Assembly: GCF_005146945.1 (NCBI RefSeq)
Contig: NZ_SWMS01000008.1
Span: forward strand, 62,001-126,000
Length of the DNA stretch: 64,000 bases
From: Prauserella endophytica
Lineage (GTDB): Bacteria > Actinomycetota > Actinomycetes > Mycobacteriales > Pseudonocardiaceae
Reading direction: 5' to 3'
Shown here: positions 33,033-40,440 of the stretch, in pieces
Layout of the letters: each line of letters starts with the position of its first letter
Position numbering within the stretch: the first letter of the stretch is position 1
Translations under genes and position numbers: made by a program
Notes under the pieces: model-generated
What the model saw: the letters and a program-made list of their open reading frames with translations, nothing else
What the model was told of the DNA's origin: nothing
Database searches by the model: none

Positions 33033-33652
33033 CCCGCGACACTCCTGTCCTGCGGGAGCCGAGGCAGGAGCGCAGCCGGACCACGCGGCGGCGGCTGATC
33101 GACGCCGCCGTCGAGTGCCTGGCCGAGCTCGGCTGGCACGGCACCACCATGTCCGTCGTTGCCGAGCGCGCGGGCGTCTCGCGCGGCGCGGCCCAGCACC
33201 ACTTCCCGACGCGGGAGGACCTGGTGGTCGCCGCGGTCGACTATCTCGCCGACGAGCAGATCGACGAACTGCGCGAGCGCGCGGCGGCGCTGCCTGCGGG
33301 CCCGTCGCGCGCGCTGCCCGTGGCGGGGATGCTGCTGGACCTCTACACCGGCGAGAAGTTCCGCGCGGCACTGCACCTCTGGGTCGCCGCGTCCACCGAC
33401 GAGGCGCTCCGCGCGGTGCTGGTGCCGCTGCAGGCGAAGGTCGGCCGCGAGGCGCACCGGGTGGCCGTGGAGCTGCTGGGCGCGGACGAGTCGCGGGTGG
33501 GTGTGCGGGAGACGGTGCAGGCGACGCTGGACCTCGCGCGCGGCCTCGGGCTGGCGAACCTGCTCGCCGACGACACCGCGCGCAGGCGGCAGATCACGCG
33601 GCAGTGGGCGAAGATGCTGGAGCCGGTGGCCGGTGCCGGCCGTCCGCAGTGA
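33029..33652 (+). CDS. TetR-family transcriptional regulator
   Basis: 207-residue repressor-type regulator. The N-terminal HTH (residues ~18-62) reads RRLIDAAVECLAELGWHGTT and VAERAGVSRGAAQHHFPTRED; the C-terminal ligand domain is variable. The TTG at 33029 overlaps the SDR stop, placing it last in the nine-gene operon it probably controls; the palindrome at 23720-23732 is a candidate target. Its TGA stop (33650-33652) lies inside the left arm of a long palindrome. Confidence 0.9.
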   Translation: MTRDTPVLREPRQERSRTTRRRLIDAAVECLAELGWHGTTMSVVAERAGVSRGAAQHHFPTREDLVVAAVDYLADEQIDELRERAAALPAGPSRALPVAGMLLDLYTGEKFRAALHLWVAASTDEALRAVLVPLQAKVGREAHRVAVELLGADESRVGVRETVQATLDLARGLGLANLLADDTARRRQITRQWAKMLEPVAGAGRPQ

Positions 33653-33698
33653 AGGCCACCATGCCTGCGTTCAACGCAGGCATGGTGGCCTTCACTGC
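33646..33698. terminator. Long palindrome, copy B, carrying both flanking stop codons
   Basis: 53-bp perfect palindrome with 26-bp arms around one base and core GAAGGCCACCATGCCTGCG. The TGA in the left arm (33650-33652) is the stop of the TetR gene, and the mirrored TGA of the right arm (33692-33694 on the minus strand) is the stop of the convergent deaminase gene. Probably a bidirectional terminator. Confidence 0.8.
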
Positions 33699-34168
33699 AG
33701 AGGGGTCTCGGAGGGCGGCTCGGTGCCGATGTCCTCGAACCACAGGTCGGGGCGGCGCTCGATGAACCGGGTCATCATCGCGACGCACTCGGGGTCCTCG
33801 AGCAGGGTGATGCCGACGCCGTGCTCGGCGAGCCAGTCGTGCCCGCCGGAGAACGTCTTCGCCTCGCCGATCACGACGTGGGAGATGCCGAACTGGCGCA
33901 CCAGGCCGCTGCAGTACCAGCAGGGCGACAGCGTCGTGACCATGACCGTGTCGCGGTAGTGGGGGCGGCGCCCTGCCGCGCGGAAGGCGCTGGTCTCCGC
34001 GTGCATCGAGGGGTCGTCGTCCTGGACGCGCCGGTTGTGTCCCCGCCCGAGCAGCTCGCCGGTGACGGTGAACAGGGCGGCGCCGATGGGCACCCCGCCC
34101 TCGGCCTCGCCCGTGCGGGCCTCCTCCCGTGCCACGGCGAGCAGGGCGGCGGGGTCGAACGCGGTCAT
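33692..34168 (-). CDS. Nucleoside/cytosine deaminase-like zinc enzyme
   Basis: 158-residue member of the cytidine-deaminase-like fold, closest in pattern to fungal-type cytosine deaminase. Zinc ligands and catalytic Glu are in SMHAETSAFRAAGRR (His and Glu), with Cys pair in LSPCWYCSGLVRQFG. The C-terminal HDWLAEHGVGITLLEDPECVAMM and RRPDLWFEDIG resemble Fcy1-type enzymes. ATG at 34168. Single-gene unit. Its stop lies in the right arm of palindrome copy B. Upstream at 34243-34256 sits a TetR-type box, although 75 bp from the start. Confidence 0.85.
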   Translation of the reverse strand: MTAFDPAALLAVAREEARTGEAEGGVPIGAALFTVTGELLGRGHNRRVQDDDPSMHAETSAFRAAGRRPHYRDTVMVTTLSPCWYCSGLVRQFGISHVVIGEAKTFSGGHDWLAEHGVGITLLEDPECVAMMTRFIERRPDLWFEDIGTEPPSETPLQ

Positions 34169-34242
34169 GATCTCCACTCTCGGGCAGCGCGCCTGCCGTC
34201 GGCAAGCATTCTCGGGTTCGCAGCGGGCGGTGGCGGGGCAGG

Positions 34243-34256
34243 TGAGCGAGCGCTTA
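34243..34256. promoter_or_regulatory. TetR-type operator, site 1
   Basis: TGAGCGAGCGCTTA differs by one outer base from the 6+2+6 palindrome TAAGCGnnCGCTTA found at 34919 and 42751. It lies upstream of the deaminase gene on one side and of a 27-bp coding remnant (34267) on the other. Confidence 0.6.
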
Positions 34257-34266
34257 GTATGTCGCC

Positions 34267-34293
34267 GTGGCCGACGTAGTCCTGGTGACGCGG
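34267..34293 (+). pseudogene. Possible 5' remnant of an enoyl-CoA hydratase gene
   Basis: A GTG eleven bases after operator site 1 opens VADVVLVTR before running into the end of the TetR gene at 34294. Many actinobacterial enoyl-CoA hydratases begin MADVVLVER/TR, so this may be the severed start of a regulated gene whose body was deleted. Only nine codons support it. Confidence 0.25.
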
Positions 34294-34908
34294 TCAGCTC
34301 CGCGCGGCACCGAGCATGCGCAACGCGAGCTGGCCGTACTCCTTGCCGAGCACCTCCGGCGTCTTGCGCGAACGGTCGGAGTACCAGCGCGCCACGTCGA
34401 TGCCGAGCGACAGCAGGGCGCGCGCCGCCGTGCCGGGATCGGCGACCGTGAAGGCCCCCTCCTCGACGCCCCTGGCCACGAGGTCGCGCACGATGCGCTC
34501 GATGTCGCGGCGCAGGTTCGCCACGATCTCGTACTCCCGCTCGGGCAGGGCGCCCAGTTCGTACTGCACGACCCTGGCCACCGTGTGCCGCCGCGCGTGC
34601 CACGCCACGAACCGCTCGACGATCTCGCGCATGGCCTCCACCGGCGAGTCGGTGCTCTCGGCGGCCTCCTGCACCACGGCGAGCGCCTGCTCGTGCCCGC
34701 TGCGGCTGATCGCGAAGAGCAGCGCGGCCTTGGAGGGAAAGTGCACGTACAGCGCGGCGGGGCTCATGCCCGCGCTGCCCGCGATGTCGCGCGTGGTGGT
34801 GGCGTGGTAGCCGCGCTGGGCGAACGACTCGACGCCGGCCAGCATCAGCCTGCGTGCTGTTTCCGGTTGGACATCCGGCCACAACTCGGCCGACAACGAC
34901 ATCGTCAT
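34294..34908 (-). CDS. TetR-family regulator of acyl-CoA metabolism
   Basis: 204-residue TetR protein. HTH: RRLMLAGVESFAQRGYHATTTRDIAG followed by GMSPAALYVHFPSKAALL (quoted in parts). The ligand domain includes VAWHARRHTVARVVQYELGAL. It is divergent from two SDR genes, and a perfect box TAAGCGAGCGCTTA lies 11 bp upstream of its start, so autorepression is likely. A matching box at 42751 precedes the six-gene acyl-CoA oxidation operon. An acyl-CoA ligand is inferred from those targets. Confidence 0.9.
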   Translation of the reverse strand: MTMSLSAELWPDVQPETARRLMLAGVESFAQRGYHATTTRDIAGSAGMSPAALYVHFPSKAALLFAISRSGHEQALAVVQEAAESTDSPVEAMREIVERFVAWHARRHTVARVVQYELGALPEREYEIVANLRRDIERIVRDLVARGVEEGAFTVADPGTAARALLSLGIDVARWYSDRSRKTPEVLGKEYGQLALRMLGAARS

Positions 34909-34918
34909 GCAGGGATTG

Positions 34919-34932
34919 TAAGCGAGCGCTTA
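34919..34932. promoter_or_regulatory. TetR-type operator, site 2
   Basis: TAAGCGAGCGCTTA, a perfect 6+2+6 palindrome between the TetR gene (start 34908) and the divergent SDR (start 34956). Placement so close to both starts would block transcription in both directions. Confidence 0.7.
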
Positions 34933-34955
34933 GCGCGGATTGGAGAACGGCACCG

Positions 34956-35708
34956 GTGAACTCGCTGAAGGATCGCGTCGCCATTGTGACAGGGGCGAGC
35001 AGGGGCATCGGCCTCGGCATCGCCAAGGAGCTGGTCGAGCGCGGTGCGAAGGTGTGCATCACGGCACGCAATCCCGATCCGCTCGCCGAGGCGGTGGAGG
35101 AGCTGGGCGGCGCCGCCGTCGCCATCGGCGTGCCCGGCAAGGCCGACGACCCGGCGCACCAGGACGACGCCATCGCCAGGACGATCGAGACGTTCGGCGG
35201 CCTCGACTTCCTCGTCAACAACACCGGCATCAACCCGATCTACGGGCCGATCCTCGACGTCGACACCGACGCCGCGGCCAAGCTGTTCGGCGTCAACGTG
35301 CTCTCGCCGCTGGCCTGGACCCGCAAGGCCCGTGACGCGTGGATGGGCGAGCACGGCGGGTCGGTCGTCAACGTCGCCTCGATCGCCGGGCTGCGCACCT
35401 CACCCGGCATCGGCATGTACGGCGTCACCAAGGCCGCGCTCATCCGGCTCACCATGGAGCTCGCGGGCGAGCTGGCGCCCCGCATCAGGGTCAACGCCGT
35501 CGCGCCCGCGATCGTGAAGACCAAGTTCGCCACCGCCCTGTACGAGAACCGCGAGGAGGAGGTGGCCTCGGCCTACCCGATGAAGCGGCTCGGGGTGCCC
35601 GCCGACATCGCGGGCGCCGTCGGCTTCCTGCTCTCGGACCAGGCGAGCTGGCTGACCGGCCAGACGCTCGTGCTCGACGGCGGCGTGACGCTGGGCGGCG
35701 GCCTGTGA
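34956..35708 (+). CDS. Short-chain dehydrogenase/reductase
   Basis: 250-residue classical SDR with cofactor loop TGASRGIGLGIA, VNNTGINP, catalytic Ser in VNVASIAGL, YGVTKAALIRL (Tyr and Lys) and C-terminal LTGQTLVLDGGVTLGGGL, as in 3-oxoacyl-ACP/CoA reductases. GTG at 34956 lies 23 bp beyond operator site 2. The stop overlaps the next SDR start by four bases. Likely a 3-hydroxyacyl-CoA dehydrogenase or reductase in the pathway governed by the divergent TetR. Confidence 0.9.
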   Translation: MNSLKDRVAIVTGASRGIGLGIAKELVERGAKVCITARNPDPLAEAVEELGGAAVAIGVPGKADDPAHQDDAIARTIETFGGLDFLVNNTGINPIYGPILDVDTDAAAKLFGVNVLSPLAWTRKARDAWMGEHGGSVVNVASIAGLRTSPGIGMYGVTKAALIRLTMELAGELAPRIRVNAVAPAIVKTKFATALYENREEEVASAYPMKRLGVPADIAGAVGFLLSDQASWLTGQTLVLDGGVTLGGGL

Positions 35709-36490
35709 GCGTGGAACTCGACGGCGCCGGGGTGGTGATCACCGGCGGTGGCGGCGGCATCGGCGCCGCGCTCGCCAGGAAGCTGGCGGGGCAGGGCTCC
35801 CGGCTCGTACTCGCCGACCTCGACGGCGACGCCGTGCGCGCGGTGGCGGAGGAGGTCGGCGGCACGGCCGTGGTGGGCGACGCGGCGAGCGAGGAGGGCG
35901 TGCGGCGGCTCGTGGCTGAGGCGCGCGCCGCGCTCGGCGAGGTGGACCTCTTCTGCGCCAACGCTGGCGTGGCCGTCCACGGCGGGCCGGAGACCCCCGA
36001 GGACGGCTGGGCGCTGTCGTGGGAGGTCAACGTGATGGCGCACGTGCGCGCCGCGCGGGAGCTGCTGCCGGGATGGCTGGAGCGGGGACGAGGGCACTTC
36101 CTCGCGACCGTCTCGGCGGCCGGGCTGCTCACCAGCCTCGGCTCGGCGCCGTACTCGGTCACCAAGCACGGCGCGCTCGCGTTCGCCGAGTGGCTGTCGG
36201 TGACCTACCGGCACCGCGGCATCACGGTGCAGGCGATCTGCCCGCAGGGAGTGCGCACGAAGATGCTCGCCGACACCGGCAAGGAGGGCGAGTTCATCAT
36301 GGGCGCGTCCGCGATCGAGCCGGAGGACGTGGCCGACACCTGCCTGGAGGGCCTTCGCGACGGGCGGTTCCTGATCCTGCCGCACCCCGAGATCGCCGAC
36401 TACTACGCCGCGCGAGCCACCCAGAACGAACGCTGGCTCGGCGGTATGAACAAGCTGCAGCGCAAGGTGGAGCAGGCGGTCCAGCCCTGA
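35705..36490 (+). CDS. Short-chain dehydrogenase/reductase
   Basis: 261-residue SDR: cofactor loop TGGGGGIGAALARKL, CANAGVAV in place of NNAG, catalytic YSVTKHGALAFAEWL and PQGVRTKML. The C-terminal extension (IADYYAARATQNERWLGGMNKLQRK) is typical of a group found in fatty-acid and steroid catabolism operons. GTG at 35705 overlaps the preceding SDR stop (GTGA). Substrate unknown. Confidence 0.88.
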   Translation: MSVELDGAGVVITGGGGGIGAALARKLAGQGSRLVLADLDGDAVRAVAEEVGGTAVVGDAASEEGVRRLVAEARAALGEVDLFCANAGVAVHGGPETPEDGWALSWEVNVMAHVRAARELLPGWLERGRGHFLATVSAAGLLTSLGSAPYSVTKHGALAFAEWLSVTYRHRGITVQAICPQGVRTKMLADTGKEGEFIMGASAIEPEDVADTCLEGLRDGRFLILPHPEIADYYAARATQNERWLGGMNKLQRKVEQAVQP

Positions 36491-36505
36491 TCCCGGGTGG
36501 AGCCC

Positions 36506-36511
36506 TAGGGT
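36506..36511 (+). promoter_or_regulatory. -10 box of probable leaderless cutA promoter
   Basis: TAGGGT followed by six bases and the cutA ATG at 36518, the leaderless pattern seen at several other genes in this window. Confidence 0.45.
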
Positions 36512-36517
36512 GTCGGC

Positions 36518-36841
36518 ATGGCTACCGAGCACGTCATCGTCGCGACCACCACGGACTCCGAGGACGCCGCGCACGCGCTCGCGGCGGCGGCCGTCGAGAC
36601 GAGGACCGGCGCGTGCGCGCAGATCGTCGGGCCCATCACGAGCGTCTACCGCTGGGAGGGCGCCGTGGAGACCGCCAGTGAGTGGCGGGTCGAGGTGAAG
36701 ACGGCCGCCGACCGCGCCGGCGCACTCGTCGAGGAGCTGAAGGCGCGGCACACCTACGACGTGCCCGAGGTGATCGTTACCCCGATCACCGGCGGGCACA
36801 CCGGCTACCTCGACTGGCTGGTCACGGAGACCCGCGCCTGA
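36518..36841 (+). CDS. cutA: Divalent-cation tolerance protein CutA
   Basis: 107-residue trimeric ferredoxin-like-fold protein of the CutA1 family; linked to copper tolerance in E. coli but with uncertain function elsewhere. Family pattern: VIVATTTDSEDAAHALA, ACAQIVGPITSVYRWEG, EVKTAADRAGALVEELKARHTYDVPEVIVTPI (in parts). Full length. A TAGGGT box six bases before the ATG suggests its own leaderless transcript, separate from the SDR genes ending 27 bp upstream. Confidence 0.93.
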   Translation: MATEHVIVATTTDSEDAAHALAAAAVETRTGACAQIVGPITSVYRWEGAVETASEWRVEVKTAADRAGALVEELKARHTYDVPEVIVTPITGGHTGYLDWLVTETRA

Positions 36842-36862
36842 CCACCCGCGCCTAGCCACCCG

Positions 36863-36915
36863 GCAGTGAAGGCCACCTTGCCTGCGTTCAACGCAGGCAA
36901 GGTGGCCTTCACTGC
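36863..36915. terminator. Long palindrome, copy C
   Basis: 53-bp perfect palindrome, 26-bp arms around one base, core GAAGGCCACCTTGCCTGCG. It lies between the convergent cutA (stop at 36841) and acyl-CoA dehydrogenase (stop at 36924) genes, without touching either stop codon. Probably a bidirectional terminator. Confidence 0.8.
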
Positions 36916-36923
36916 GGTCGGGT

Positions 36924-38042
36924 CTAGCCGGGGAGGTCCACCAGGGTCGCCAGGGTGGAGCGGTGCCTGCCCGCGGTGCCCAGGGCGATCTGGTCGGCCT
37001 TGGCGCGCTTGAGGTACAGATGTGCGGGGTGCTCCCACGTCATGCCGATGCCGCCGTGCAGCTGCACGCACTCCTCGGCCGCGTGCACCGCGACCGTCGA
37101 GCAGTACGACTGGGCGACCGCCACGGCCACGCCGGTGTCGTCGCTGCCGGAGGCGAGCGCGTCGGCCGCGTAGCGCGCCGCCGCCCGCGCGGCCACCAGC
37201 TCCAGCCACACGTCCGCGAGCCGGTGCTTGAGAGCCTGGAACGAGCCGACCGGGCGGCCGAACTGGTACCGGCCCCCGACGTAGGCGACGGTCGTCTCCA
37301 GGCACCACTCCGCGACGCCGAGCTGCTCGGACGCGAGCAAACCCGCGCCGGTCAGCAGCGCGCGCTCCAGCGCGGCGGGAGCTCCGTTCGCTCCGGCGAG
37401 CAACGTCGCCTCCGCGTCCGTGAACGTCACGTCGGCGATCCGGCGCGTGAGGTCCAGCGGCACCGGTTCGGTCACGGAAGCCGCCGCGGCCGCCACCGCG
37501 TAGAGCCCCGGCCCGTCCGGTCCGCTCGCCGGTACCACGAACACGTCGGCCGCGGAGCCGTCGGCCACCGACCGCACGGTGCCCGTCAGCCGTCCGTCGG
37601 CGTCGGCGGCGACGGCCGAAGGGAACGCGGTGCCCGGCGCGGTGGAGAGTGGCACCGCCAGCGCACCCGTGGCCTCGCCGGAGGCCAGCCTGCGCAGCAG
37701 CGCCGCGACCGGCTCGTGAGTGGTGTCGGCGCCCAGCAGCGCGGCCGTGGCGAGCACGGCGCTGCCGAGGAACGGCACCGGCGCGACGCTGCGACCCAGC
37801 TCCTCCAGCACCAGCGCGGTCTCCCGCGCCGACGCGCCCTGGCCGCCGAGTTCCTCCGGCACCGGCAGCCCGGCCAGGCCCAGCTCCACGGACAGCGTGC
37901 GCCACAGCTTCGCGTCGTAGGGTTCCGCGCTCTCGACCCTGGCCAGCAGCGCGGAAGGCTCGCAGCGGTCGGTGAGCAGGTCGCGCACGCTCGCGCGCAG
38001 GTCGGTCTCGACGTCGGAGTACAGCAGGTCCGGGTTGCTCAT
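36924..38042 (-). CDS. Acyl-CoA dehydrogenase (short, FadE/ChsE-like)
   Basis: 372-residue acyl-CoA dehydrogenase-fold protein of the divergent type seen as one chain of heteromeric actinobacterial enzymes. The FAD-contact region is degenerate (ALAVPLSTAPGTAFPS in place of a TEPxAGSD motif), while the C-terminal QFGRPVGSFQALKHRLADVW and VQLHGGIGMTWEHPAHLYLKR are conserved. The adjacent partner gene (38039-39232) has a complete motif, so an alpha2beta2 heterotetramer like mycobacterial sterol side-chain dehydrogenases is plausible. ATG overlaps the partner's stop by four bases. Last gene of a six-gene operon. Confidence 0.87.
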   Translation of the reverse strand: MSNPDLLYSDVETDLRASVRDLLTDRCEPSALLARVESAEPYDAKLWRTLSVELGLAGLPVPEELGGQGASARETALVLEELGRSVAPVPFLGSAVLATAALLGADTTHEPVAALLRRLASGEATGALAVPLSTAPGTAFPSAVAADADGRLTGTVRSVADGSAADVFVVPASGPDGPGLYAVAAAAASVTEPVPLDLTRRIADVTFTDAEATLLAGANGAPAALERALLTGAGLLASEQLGVAEWCLETTVAYVGGRYQFGRPVGSFQALKHRLADVWLELVAARAAARYAADALASGSDDTGVAVAVAQSYCSTVAVHAAEECVQLHGGIGMTWEHPAHLYLKRAKADQIALGTAGRHRSTLATLVDLPG

Positions 38043-39232
38043 CGGGGCAGGTCCTTCCAGGCGACGTCCTTGTCGGCGCGAGGTTCCGACGGCAGTCCGA
38101 GCACCCGCTCGGCGATGATGTTGCGCAGGATCTCCGAGGTGCCGCCCTCGATGGAGTTGCCCTTCGCGCGCAGGTAGCGGTACCCGGCTTCGCGGCCGGT
38201 GAAGTCGACGAGCTCGGGCCTGCGCATCGTCCAGTCGTCGTAGCGCAGCCCCTCGTCGCCGAGCAGCTCCACCTCCAGCCCGGACAGCGCCTGAGACAGC
38301 CGCGCGAACGCGAGCTTCATCCCGGAGCCCTCCGGGCCCGGCGAGCCGACCGCGAGCTGCTGGCGCAGCCGCATCCCGGCGAGCCGGAACGCCTCCGTCT
38401 CCACCCACAGCGTCAGCAGCCGGTCGTGCAGCTCCGCAGTGCGCAGCTCGGGCCGCTCCCGCCACGTCGCCGCGACCTTGCCGAGCATCCCGCCCTCGCG
38501 TGGCATCGCGTTGCCGCCGATGGCCACCCGCTCGTTCATCAGCGTCGTCTGCGCCACCCGCCAGCCCTCGCCGACGGCGCCGAGCCGGTGCGCGTCGGGG
38601 ATCCGCACGTCGGTGAGGAACACCTCGTTGAACTCGGCCTCGCCGGTGATCTGGCGCAGCGGGCGCACCTCCACGCCCGGATGCGTCATATCGCACACGA
38701 AGTAGGTCATGCCCGCGTGCTTGGGGACATCGGGATCGGTGCGGGTCACCAGGATCGCCCACCGCGCGGTGTGGGCGCTGGAGGTCCACACCTTCTGCCC
38801 GTTCACCACCCACTCGTCACCATCGCGCACGGCGCGCGTGCCGAGCGCGGCGAGGTCCGATCCGGCACCCGGTTCGGAGAAGAGCTGGCACCACACCTCC
38901 TCGCCGGTCCACAGTGGACGCAGGAAGCGGCGCTTCAGCTCGTCGGAGCCGTAGCGCAGCACCGTGGGCGCGGCCATGCCGAGCCCGATGCCGATGCGGC
39001 GCGGGTTGTTGTCCGGCGCGCCCGCCGCGGCCAGCTCGGCGTCCACGACGGACTGCAGTTCGCGGGGCGCGTTGAGCCCGCCGAGTCCCTCGGGGTAGTG
39101 CACCCACGCCAGTCCGGCGTCGAACCGGGCGCGCAGGAACTCCAGCCGGTCCGTGGTCGCGGGGTCGTGTGCGGCGAGCAGCGCGGCGACGCGCTCCCGG
39201 AGTTCCTTGGCGTCTACAGCGGACTCACTCAT
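38039..39232 (-). CDS. Acyl-CoA dehydrogenase (FadE-like)
   Basis: 397-residue FAD enzyme. WCQLFSEPGAGSDLAALGT carries the FAD/substrate motif, NGQKVWTSSAHTARW the second strand, and the C-terminus reads GNSIEGGTSEILRNIIAERVLGLPSEPR. Likely forms a heteromer with the degenerate dehydrogenase encoded immediately downstream. ATG at 39232 overlaps the stop of the upstream dehydrogenase by one base (TGATG). Confidence 0.91.
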   Translation of the reverse strand: MSESAVDAKELRERVAALLAAHDPATTDRLEFLRARFDAGLAWVHYPEGLGGLNAPRELQSVVDAELAAAGAPDNNPRRIGIGLGMAAPTVLRYGSDELKRRFLRPLWTGEEVWCQLFSEPGAGSDLAALGTRAVRDGDEWVVNGQKVWTSSAHTARWAILVTRTDPDVPKHAGMTYFVCDMTHPGVEVRPLRQITGEAEFNEVFLTDVRIPDAHRLGAVGEGWRVAQTTLMNERVAIGGNAMPREGGMLGKVAATWRERPELRTAELHDRLLTLWVETEAFRLAGMRLRQQLAVGSPGPEGSGMKLAFARLSQALSGLEVELLGDEGLRYDDWTMRRPELVDFTGREAGYRYLRAKGNSIEGGTSEILRNIIAERVLGLPSEPRADKDVAWKDLPR

Positions 39233-40440
39233 CACAGGTACCTCTTCAGCTCGCGGCGGGCGAGTGAGCGTTTGTGGACTTCGTCGGGTCCGTCGGCCAG
39301 GCGGAGCATGCGGGCGGCTGCCCAGAGTTCGGCGAGGGGGAAGTCCTGTGAGACGCCGCCGGCGCCGTGGGTTTGGATGGCTTTGTCGAGGATCCATTCG
39401 ACGGAGGTGGGGGTGGCGATCTTGATGGCCTGGATCTCGGTGTGGGCGCCTTTGTTGCCCTTGGTGTCCATGAGCCAGGCGGTCTTGAGCACGAGCAGTC
39501 GTAGCTGTTCCACGCGTACGCGTGCCTCGGCGATCCATTCCTGGATCACGCCTTGCTGGGCGAGGGTTTTGCCGAAGGCTTCGCGGGCGGTGGCTCTGCG
39601 GCACATCAGTTCGATGGCGCGTTCGGCCATGCCGATCAGGCGCATGCAGTGGTGGATGCGGCCGGGGCCGAGGCGGGCCTGGGCGATGGCGAAGCCGCTG
39701 CCTTCTTCGGCGATCAGGTTGTCGGCGGGTACGCGGGCGTTGTCGAAGACGACCTCGGCGTGGCCGCCGTGGTCGCCGTCGGTGTAGCCGAACACGTGCA
39801 TGCCGCGTTTGATGTGCACGCCGGGGGTGTCCCTGGGCACCAGGATCATGCTCTGCTGCCGGTGTGGTTCGGCGTCGGGGTCGGTTTTGCCCATCACGAT
39901 GAAGATCCGGCAGTTCGGGTTCATCGCGCCGGAGATGTACCATTTGCGCCCGTTGATCACGTAGTCGGTGCCGTCGCGGCGGATGCGGGTGGCGATGTTG
40001 CGCGCGTCGGAGGAGGCGACGTCGGGTTCGGTCATCGCGAACGCCGAGCGGATCTCCCCGTCCAGCAACGGTTGCAGCCACTGTTCGCGTTGCTTTTCGT
40101 TGCCGAACATGGCGAGCACTTCCATGTTGCCGGTGTCCGGGGCGGCGCAGTTGAGCGCGGTCGGGGCGAGCGAGGGGCTGCGGCCGGTGATCTCGGCCAG
40201 CGGCGCGTACTGCAGGTTGGTCAGCCCCGCGCCGTGTTCCCCGGGCAGGAAGAAGTTCCACAGCCCGCGCTTGCGTGCCTCGGCCTTGAGCTCCTCGACC
40301 ACCGGCACGCTGGTCCACGGGTTCTCGCGTTCGGCGAGCTGCTCGTGGAACACCGGCTCGGCGGGGTAGACGTGCTCGTCCATGAACGCCAGCAGCTTCT
40401 CCCGCAGCTCTTCCGTCGTGGCGTCGAACGTGAAGTCCAT
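39232..40440 (-). CDS. Acyl-CoA dehydrogenase (ACAD10/11-like) with atypical codon use
   Basis: 402-residue dehydrogenase resembling the ACAD10/11 group: AFAMTEPDVASSDARNI (the DVASSDA variant), NGRKWYISGAMNPNCRI, and C-terminal THGAGGVSQDFPLAELWAAARMLRLADGPDEVH. In this group the dehydrogenase works with an APH-like kinase on 4-hydroxyacyl-CoAs, and exactly such a kinase is encoded just upstream. From about 40180 down to 39240 the codons favour GAA, AAA, CAA and CCC, unlike neighbouring genes that favour GAG, AAG, CAG and CCG, hinting at recent acquisition or gene conversion. Confidence 0.91.
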   Translation of the reverse strand: MDFTFDATTEELREKLLAFMDEHVYPAEPVFHEQLAERENPWTSVPVVEELKAEARKRGLWNFFLPGEHGAGLTNLQYAPLAEITGRSPSLAPTALNCAAPDTGNMEVLAMFGNEKQREQWLQPLLDGEIRSAFAMTEPDVASSDARNIATRIRRDGTDYVINGRKWYISGAMNPNCRIFIVMGKTDPDAEPHRQQSMILVPRDTPGVHIKRGMHVFGYTDGDHGGHAEVVFDNARVPADNLIAEEGSGFAIAQARLGPGRIHHCMRLIGMAERAIELMCRRATAREAFGKTLAQQGVIQEWIAEARVRVEQLRLLVLKTAWLMDTKGNKGAHTEIQAIKIATPTSVEWILDKAIQTHGAGGVSQDFPLAELWAAARMLRLADGPDEVHKRSLARRELKRYL

